Source of the DNA: Fidelibacterota bacterium
Lineage (GTDB): Bacteria; Fidelibacterota; Marinisomatia; SCGC-AAA003-L08; GCA-2689995
Reading direction: 5' to 3'
NCBI GenBank assembly: GCA_014381925.1
Contig: JACNKR010000071.1
Span: forward strand, 1-49,088
Length of the DNA: 49,088 bases
Both the position numbers and the translations under genes were made by a program. Shown in pieces: positions 42,944-49,088 of this stretch (the first letter of the stretch is position 1; every line of letters starts with the position of its first letter). Below the pieces are notes generated by a model. The model made no database searches, was not told the DNA's origin, and saw nothing but the letters and a program-made list of their open reading frames with translations.

Positions 42944-45196
42944 ATGAATAATTTACAATTAAGATTAGTTCAGGCAATACAATTTCAATTTAAATATCGA
43001 AATTTACTTTCGTTTATTTTTGTAATTTTCATTGTTTTTGCTTCGGATATTTTATTCCATTCATTCTCCCCCAATTTATTTGAATTTTTAAATTCTTCAT
43101 TCAATATAGGATCAGACTATCATAATAATGTAGATTTAACTTTCGCACCTGAAATATGGGGTGGGGTCTTGGCAATGGTATTAGGTACTTTGATTATTGT
43201 TATTGCGATTGCTGCTGAATCAACACCTAAATTGATGGATTTATTTGTTAAGGATTGGATCAGCTTAATTTATGTCTGGTTCCTTATAATTGCATCATTA
43301 CATGCTATGGTAATAATGTATTATTTTGAACCATTAGGCCGAATATCAAGCGTTATTTTAAATTCTTATATATATTTATTTTTAGCTTCAATTCTTGCCC
43401 TACCCTATATATTTTATATATTGCTTTATTCCAAAACAAGTAATGTTGTATCAACTATTTCTAAAATGATTCAACAGTCTATTTTAGAAATGAAAACTCA
43501 TAGAGTGCTGGCTTCAATGGAAAGTGATATAATTGTTGAAGAATACCAAAAAGAAATCATGGGTATGCTAGACCAATTAGATGATTTACTCGCATCTGTT
43601 GATTTTAAAGAGACTCAAACTGAAATAATTGCAGAAATTTCTAAAATAATTCAATTATATGTAATTGAAAAGCCACAATTTAATCCTAAGTTTTTTCATC
43701 TTACAGAGACAATCCGCCACAATGCTACTTTTAGGACATATACTGAATCACAATACCAAGAAATGGCAGAATCTCAAACATTCTATGAAATAAAAGTATT
43801 TAGACTTTTAGGAAATGCGTACATTAAAATGATTGAAAATGACCGATATGATATTGCGTCCTTAATTCCTGCAGAATTAGTAGATGTAGGGAAAACATGT
43901 ATAAAGGCTAAAAATGATTTAATAATTGCAAATGTAAATATTCGGTTTAATACTTTATTTCGATTTGCAATGAAACATGCCTATAAAAATAATGAACCTC
44001 GAAATTTATATAATTTAGCATTTCACTATTCTAATATGATTCAAGAATATTCAAAATCAGGTTTAGTAGATAAAACTAAAGATTGTTATGATAAATTTAA
44101 GTTTTATGCAAATGACATATATAAAAATGCCCAAAATAATCCGAGTTTATATTTTATTGTTGATACACTCACATTTGAATTAAGAAAATGTCAAGTTTTA
44201 GCTCATGAATTAGGTTGGTCAAATGAAGACCAAATGCATCTATTAGGAATTGTACTTCAATTAGATAATCCCCCTGGATATTCTAAAGATGAAGTTGATA
44301 AAGGCATTTTAGGTGGAAACAATGGCACACGACGAATCCAAATTGGATTAGCATTATTTTATTTATCCGTTAATAAAGAAGAATTTGCTGAAAAAATTGC
44401 CTTAGATTATTTAGATGATATTTCATATTTTGACGAAAAAACATTTAGAGGAAACGTTGAAACCCAATGTTTCTTATTATCAATATTTGGACCAACATTT
44501 TGGGAAGATACCGATAGAGGTAATTTAAATATTTATTTCGCTCCAGAAAAGGATCGACTACCCCAATTCAAGGAATTAATTTATAAATTAATGGATGCAC
44601 GAATTGAAGAACTTGAAAGAGATGTTCAATATCTCGCACTTGAAGTTGATAAAATTATACAGAAAAAACAAAAACAAGATGGTTTCCTTAATGATGCTGA
44701 TAAAGATAAACTTGAGGATTTACAGCGAAAAATATCAGCAAGAGATTTGCCTGATGAAGAACATAAAATTGAATGGATATCCATCCATGATTTATTATAT
44801 ACATTAATATGCATTGCATTTTTTGCAGACCAAGAAATTGATGAAACAGAGAAAATGGAAATTTATGATACCTTTAAACATTTTGCGACTGATATAGATG
44901 AAAATGAATTTAATTTAGGTTTTGGTCTTGCTACAAATAAATTTATTGAGCTTGGAACTGAAGAGGAGAGAGAAAATTATTATATTACTTCATTAAATTC
45001 AATTAAGCAAAGTTTCAATAATGAAAATGAAAAATTAATTGAAGTAATTAATGCGTTTATTGATATTGCAAATGCAGATGATTTTATTCACGAAAATGAA
45101 ATTACGTTAATTAATCAAGCAATAAATGAATGGAAATTAGATGTGAATTTAATAAAAAATGGTGACAATAATAAATTACAATTAGTGTCTAATTAA
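42944..45196 (+). CDS. Membrane protein with cytosolic helical region and C-terminal TerB-like domain
   Basis: 750 residues. Four helices (about 23-40, 70-90, 105-125, 135-160) form an N-terminal membrane part, with AAESTPKLMDLFVKD after helix 2 reminiscent of DUF2254 proteins. A long cytosolic helical region (~165-605) follows, then a TerB-like domain (~611-735) reading HDLLYTLICIAFFADQEIDE and ANADDFIHENEITLI. This domain is paralogous to the neighbouring stand-alone TerB protein. A likely role is a membrane sensor or ion-linked stress complex; no function is proven. Its stop lies two bases from the stop of the convergent antiporter gene. Confidence 0.72.
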   Translation: MNNLQLRLVQAIQFQFKYRNLLSFIFVIFIVFASDILFHSFSPNLFEFLNSSFNIGSDYHNNVDLTFAPEIWGGVLAMVLGTLIIVIAIAAESTPKLMDLFVKDWISLIYVWFLIIASLHAMVIMYYFEPLGRISSVILNSYIYLFLASILALPYIFYILLYSKTSNVVSTISKMIQQSILEMKTHRVLASMESDIIVEEYQKEIMGMLDQLDDLLASVDFKETQTEIIAEISKIIQLYVIEKPQFNPKFFHLTETIRHNATFRTYTESQYQEMAESQTFYEIKVFRLLGNAYIKMIENDRYDIASLIPAELVDVGKTCIKAKNDLIIANVNIRFNTLFRFAMKHAYKNNEPRNLYNLAFHYSNMIQEYSKSGLVDKTKDCYDKFKFYANDIYKNAQNNPSLYFIVDTLTFELRKCQVLAHELGWSNEDQMHLLGIVLQLDNPPGYSKDEVDKGILGGNNGTRRIQIGLALFYLSVNKEEFAEKIALDYLDDISYFDEKTFRGNVETQCFLLSIFGPTFWEDTDRGNLNIYFAPEKDRLPQFKELIYKLMDARIEELERDVQYLALEVDKIIQKKQKQDGFLNDADKDKLEDLQRKISARDLPDEEHKIEWISIHDLLYTLICIAFFADQEIDETEKMEIYDTFKHFATDIDENEFNLGFGLATNKFIELGTEEERENYYITSLNSIKQSFNNENEKLIEVINAFIDIANADDFIHENEITLINQAINEWKLDVNLIKNGDNNKLQLVSN

Positions 45197-45198
45197 TA

Positions 45199-46407
45199 TT
45201 ATCCTGAGAAATCTAAATACCATCTGAAAATATTTAAAGCAAATAAAAATCCACCTTCAAGGCGAGTAATTCTCCAACCGCTCCTCATTATAATAATAAC
45301 CAGTGTAACTTGTCCAACTAACATCATTATACTTCCATGAACATCCATGGTTACCGTTGCTGGATTAATTAAACCAGCTACGCCAAGTACACCTAATATA
45401 TTAAATAAATCGCTACCAAATAAATTACCAATTGCCATGCCATGTTTGCCTTTCCATGCAGCCATGATTGAAGTTGCTAATTCTGGTGCTGATGTCCCTG
45501 CTGCAACAATTGTAACTGCAATAACCCATTCAGTTATTCCAAAAACACGAGCAACATTAGAAGCTCCATCAACGAGTAAATGTCCACCAAACACTACGGT
45601 CGCAATCCCTAATACTAATAAACCCCACTCTTTTGGGCCAACAGGTTCATGTGATATTTCCTCTTCTTCTAATGGTTCTTTTTTTATAAATAAGAAAATT
45701 AGGTAGCTAATAAGGAGAACCAACATTACAATTCCATCAGTTCCTGTCAAATTACCTACATTATCAATTCGATTAAAATTCCCTTTAGAACCAACAATTT
45801 GATCATATTGAGTTATTTTAGAGTTTGCTACATTTTTGTCATTAAAAAAATGATTAATTTTAATATTTTCATTTTCACTTGCATTTTCAAGTTGTGTTTT
45901 TAATGAATTATTTAATTGAGGGAAATCAGTATTTATTTGTGTTGTTAAATCCGCTGTTGCCTTATCGGATAAGGAATAAGGGCTTTGTATCTCAATTGAA
46001 TAAGAAGAGGCTTTAGGTGATAATGTGAAGCCAAAAAGAATTATATATAATAGCACTGTTACAGATAAAAGAAATGCACCATCTCGATAGACTAGTTTTT
46101 TGGATGTTTGTATTTCTCTTATTAGAGCAGTACCACCTAGAATTAATCCTAAATTAAAAATATTTGATCCAACTACATTTCCAATTGATATTGCATCTTT
46201 TCCCATAATGGCAGCACTAATAGTTACTGCAAATTCAGGTGCAGAAGTTCCAATCGCAACAACAGTAAGTCCAATCACTAAATCCGAAATATTAAATGAT
46301 GCAGCAATTTGGGATGCAGATTCAACTAATACATCAGCACCTTTCCAAAGCATTCCCATTGCAATAATTACAAATAAAGAATTATAAAATAGAAACCAAT
46401 AGTCCAT
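45199..46407 (-). CDS. Sodium/calcium (CaCA) antiporter with central loop insertion
   Basis: 402 residues. Two inverted alpha-repeats carry the ion-binding motifs: GTSAPEFAVT (53-62) with GNVVGSNIFNLGLI, and GTSAPELATS (304-313) with GNLFGSDLFNILG. This defines the K+-dependent Na+/Ca2+ exchanger-related (YrbG-like) family. Between helices 4 and 5 lies a polar insert of about 94 residues (131-224), rich in Asn and Ser and lacking hydrophobic segments, which is unusual for compact bacterial members of ~320 residues. A basic-acidic loop (241-260) precedes helix 6. Together with the nearby K+ channel it suggests ion homeostasis. Confidence 0.9.
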   Translation of the reverse strand: MDYWFLFYNSLFVIIAMGMLWKGADVLVESASQIAASFNISDLVIGLTVVAIGTSAPEFAVTISAAIMGKDAISIGNVVGSNIFNLGLILGGTALIREIQTSKKLVYRDGAFLLSVTVLLYIILFGFTLSPKASSYSIEIQSPYSLSDKATADLTTQINTDFPQLNNSLKTQLENASENENIKINHFFNDKNVANSKITQYDQIVGSKGNFNRIDNVGNLTGTDGIVMLVLLISYLIFLFIKKEPLEEEEISHEPVGPKEWGLLVLGIATVVFGGHLLVDGASNVARVFGITEWVIAVTIVAAGTSAPELATSIMAAWKGKHGMAIGNLFGSDLFNILGVLGVAGLINPATVTMDVHGSIMMLVGQVTLVIIIMRSGWRITRLEGGFLFALNIFRWYLDFSG

Positions 46408-46589
46408 AAAATTAAAAACACCTTATAAAATTAATTCTAAATTTAATACATATTTTAAGAAACTAATTGTGATAAACTATTAACTTTTTGTTAAATAAAT
46501 GAATAATTCATTATTTATCTATACCTATAAATAAGATGTATATTTAGACCTAAGATAGAACCAATAAATTTTAAAATACTTACTAAAAA

Positions 46590-49088
46590 TTGAGCAAAAA
46601 AGAAGCACAAGCAAGAATAAATATAAATAATTTACTGCAAGATTCAAATTGGAAATTTAAAAAAGATAATTCAGATTTTAATATTGAACTTGAATATCAA
46701 ATTTCTAATATATCTCAAGTTGCAGATAATTCAGAATCAAATTATGAAAATAAGAAATCAGGATTTGCAGATTATGTGCTGTTAGATGATAAGGGATTTC
46801 CACTAGTCATAATTGAAGCAAAAAATCAGGATAAAAATCCTCTTGATGGCAAAAAACAAGCACGAGCTTATGCCAACGCATTAAATGTCCGATATATCAT
46901 TTTATCAAATGGTAATGTGCATTATTTTTGGGATAGAGAAACAGGGAACCCAACACCCATAAGAGTTTTTCCAACCCAAAAATCCTTATTAGAACGACAA
47001 ACCTACAGACCAAAACCAGAATTTCTAGTGAATGAAATTTTAAAAAATGATTATGTTGCAATAACTCAAAAACCTAATTATGCAACTGACCCACGATTTT
47101 TAGATGAAATACAACGAGATGATTTTCTAACAGATAATAGTATAATGTTACTTAGAGATTATCAATTGAATGCTGTAAAATCAATTCAAAAGTCAGTTGC
47201 TAGTATGAATAAACGGTTTCTGTTTGAAATGGCAACAGGCACAGGGAAAACGCTGATTGCAGCAGCAGTGATAAAGTTGTTTTTGAGAACCAGTAACGCA
47301 AAAAGAGTCTTATTTTTGGTTGATAGACTTGAATTGGAAGACCAAGCCGAAAAGTCATTTACAAAATATTTAAAAAATGATTATCAAACTGTTATCTACA
47401 AACAGGCCAGGAATAATTGGAATAATGCTGAAATTGTTGTTTCTACTGTTCAATCACTAAATGATAAATATCAACAATTATTCGCACCTACAGATTTTGA
47501 TTTAGTGATTTCTGATGAATCACACCGATCAATAGGTGGAAATGCAAGGGCAGTATTTGAATATTTTATAGGATATAAATTGGGATTAACAGCCACGCCA
47601 AAAGATTATCTTAAAAATCTTCAAAATGTCGATAAAAAAGACCCAAGAGAAATGGAAAGAAGACAACTCTTGGATACTTACGAAACTTTCGGATGTTCGT
47701 CTGGTTTACCTACTTTTAGGTATTCTCTCATTGATGGTGTAAATGAGGGCTTTTTAATCAGTCCAATAGTTGTAGATGCACGGACGGAAATCACCACACA
47801 ATTACTTTCTGACCAAGGTTATTCTGTTCCCGTTTTAAACGAAGAAAAAGGTGAAATGGAAGATGCTATTTACACCCACAAAGATTTTGAACGGAAATTT
47901 TACTCCGAAAAAACGAATCGTGTCTTCTGTGAATTATTTTTTCAAAATGCATTTTGTGATCCCATTAGTAATGAAATCGGTAAAACGATTATCTTTTGTG
48001 TCAGTCAAAAACACGCATCACGAATTACACAAATGCTGAATATTATTGCACATGAAGTGTTTCCAGGGAAATATAATTCTGATTTTGCAGAGCAGGTCAC
48101 ATCAAGTGTTATTGGTGCACAGCAATCCACCATTAATTTTTCAAACAATAATCTCAATGGACATACAAAATGGCTTGATTCTTACAAGTCCAGTAAAACC
48201 AGAGTTTGTGTAACGGTAGGGATGATGACCACCGGTTACGATTGCCAAGACATCCAAAACTTATGTTTGATGAGACCAATTTTCTCTCCGACAGATTTTG
48301 TTCAGATTAAAGGTAGAGGAACTAGAACTTTTACCTTTTCTTACAAAAGTCGTAATTCATTTGGTGAAATGGAAACTCGTAATGAAAAGAAAGAAGCTTT
48401 TAAAATATTCGATTTCTTCGCCAATTTTGAATATTTTGAAGAGAAGTTTAATTATGATGAAGAGTTGAAAATACCAAAAATTGGAAAAGGGAAAAAAACA
48501 ACCATTGAGCAAACAGTTTCAATTGATAAATTTGATAGCAAAAGAATTGACCCACTTCAAGAATTTAAAATTACAAATCCTGGAGGTGAGTTTTGGAAAA
48601 TTGACTTTAAATATTGGGGCTATTTTGCTGAAAAGCTCAAAGACCACGAGATTGTAGAAAATTTTGTAATGCAAGGCAATATGAAAGCCGCCGAAGATTA
48701 TGTGCGTAATAATGTGTTTAACAAACCAAAAGAATTCTTTACATTAGAAAAATTGCAAAAATCTATTCAAATTGATAGGCGATTATCATTGAAAGAATTA
48801 TTAGAACGAGCGTACGACCTTATTCCGCATTTTAAGACCAAAGCAGAAAAATTGGATGAAGAATGTGACAAATTCATATCAATCTACAAACCCGACTCTG
48901 AACAAGTGATGCATATTCGGAATTTTTTGCGAGCCTATATTATTGATGAAACGGTGAGAGAAATTGTAGAATCAAAAAAATATGCACAATTGGCAACTTA
49001 TCCAATTCGTGATGACTTTAAAGCATTAAACCCGCAGTGGCGAGAACGCATACCCATTTATGTGAATGATTATATTTCTCTAAATGAA
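46590..49088 (+). CDS. hsdR: Type I restriction enzyme R subunit (partial, runs off the window)
   Basis: Open for 833 codons to the last base, with no stop, so the 3' end is missing. The TTG start gives LSKKEAQARININNLL, a normal HsdR N-terminus; a stop in frame lies just upstream and the next ATG is far inside. The nuclease domain has DYVLLDDKGFPLVIIEAKNQ (PD-ExK). Helicase motifs are Walker A EMATGTGKT, ISDESHRSIGG, LGLTATPKDY and QIKGRGTRT. The C-terminal part fits the EcoEI-type HsdR end. HsdM and HsdS are expected nearby but are outside. The second half uses more C-ending codons than the genes before it, which hints at transfer. Confidence 0.92.
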   Translation, partial: MSKKEAQARININNLLQDSNWKFKKDNSDFNIELEYQISNISQVADNSESNYENKKSGFADYVLLDDKGFPLVIIEAKNQDKNPLDGKKQARAYANALNVRYIILSNGNVHYFWDRETGNPTPIRVFPTQKSLLERQTYRPKPEFLVNEILKNDYVAITQKPNYATDPRFLDEIQRDDFLTDNSIMLLRDYQLNAVKSIQKSVASMNKRFLFEMATGTGKTLIAAAVIKLFLRTSNAKRVLFLVDRLELEDQAEKSFTKYLKNDYQTVIYKQARNNWNNAEIVVSTVQSLNDKYQQLFAPTDFDLVISDESHRSIGGNARAVFEYFIGYKLGLTATPKDYLKNLQNVDKKDPREMERRQLLDTYETFGCSSGLPTFRYSLIDGVNEGFLISPIVVDARTEITTQLLSDQGYSVPVLNEEKGEMEDAIYTHKDFERKFYSEKTNRVFCELFFQNAFCDPISNEIGKTIIFCVSQKHASRITQMLNIIAHEVFPGKYNSDFAEQVTSSVIGAQQSTINFSNNNLNGHTKWLDSYKSSKTRVCVTVGMMTTGYDCQDIQNLCLMRPIFSPTDFVQIKGRGTRTFTFSYKSRNSFGEMETRNEKKEAFKIFDFFANFEYFEEKFNYDEELKIPKIGKGKKTTIEQTVSIDKFDSKRIDPLQEFKITNPGGEFWKIDFKYWGYFAEKLKDHEIVENFVMQGNMKAAEDYVRNNVFNKPKEFFTLEKLQKSIQIDRRLSLKELLERAYDLIPHFKTKAEKLDEECDKFISIYKPDSEQVMHIRNFLRAYIIDETVREIVESKKYAQLATYPIRDDFKALNPQWRERIPIYVNDYISLNE

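Noticed and set aside
45347..45706. 119-residue plus-strand frame opposite the antiporter
   Set aside because: Overlaps the conserved alpha-repeat of the antiporter gene; no ribosome site and no known motif.

Overview
The window is strongly AT-rich and densely coded. It looks like a chromosomal piece of a Gram-negative marine bacterium of the FCB group, most likely Candidatus Marinimicrobia/Neomarinimicrobiota (SAR406) or a close relative. This assignment is inference. It rests on several secreted proteins ending in dockerin type I tails, a type IX secretion (Por/T9SS) C-terminal sorting domain, two gingipain-like C25 proteins, a FISUMP-domain protein, and LapA/LapB-like envelope genes. No rRNA, CRISPR array, phage or intact insertion sequence is visible. 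Two tRNAs are present, and one of them is a selenocysteine tRNA.

Layout. (a) 1-380: a tandem array of small hairpins sharing a TTTA/TAAA loop (REP-like). (b) 516-13025: cdsA, then one long, tightly packed run containing a family-5 peptide ABC importer (binding lipoprotein, two permeases, one ATPase). Its genes are split by seven unusual genes: a MutL-type ASKHA ATPase, a barrel-sandwich/KOW protein, a small protein, and four membrane proteins of unknown function. This embedded block is the best candidate for an undescribed system. (c) 13044-15899: a P6C/aminoadipate-semialdehyde dehydrogenase and L-lysine 6-aminotransferase, which together convert lysine to alpha-aminoadipate. This fits a peptide importer upstream. 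(d) 15903-21002: housekeeping and envelope genes (rsmI, tmk, miaB, LapA-like, LapB-like TPR, SPOR). (e) 21054-21586: tRNA-Sec, its terminator, and relics of two dead genes.

(f) 21599-40870: a secretome cluster. Seven exported proteins each carry a dockerin-like tail: an esterase, a BNR-repeat protein, a FISUMP protein, two C25 proteins in inverted orientation, a GH10 xylanase-like enzyme and a 1079-residue multidomain protein. Only the last also has a cohesin-like domain and a T9SS sorting signal, so it could act as the surface anchor for the others. A DUF1801 gene, tRNA-Asn, a broken gene and surE are interspersed. (g) 40917-46407: an ion/stress module made of a K+ channel with an RCK domain, a 51-residue Arg-rich miniprotein, a TerB-like protein, a membrane protein with a fused TerB domain, and a Na+/Ca2+ antiporter with a large loop insertion. 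(h) 46590-end: the 5' 833 codons of a type I restriction HsdR gene, cut by the window edge.

Non-ATG starts (TTG, GTG) are used by several genes. Terminator hairpins are clear after tRNA-Sec, between the convergent pairs around 25.3 and 40.9 kb, after tRNA-Asn, after the 1079-residue gene and after the TerB gene. All family assignments were made by reading motifs; no database search was possible.
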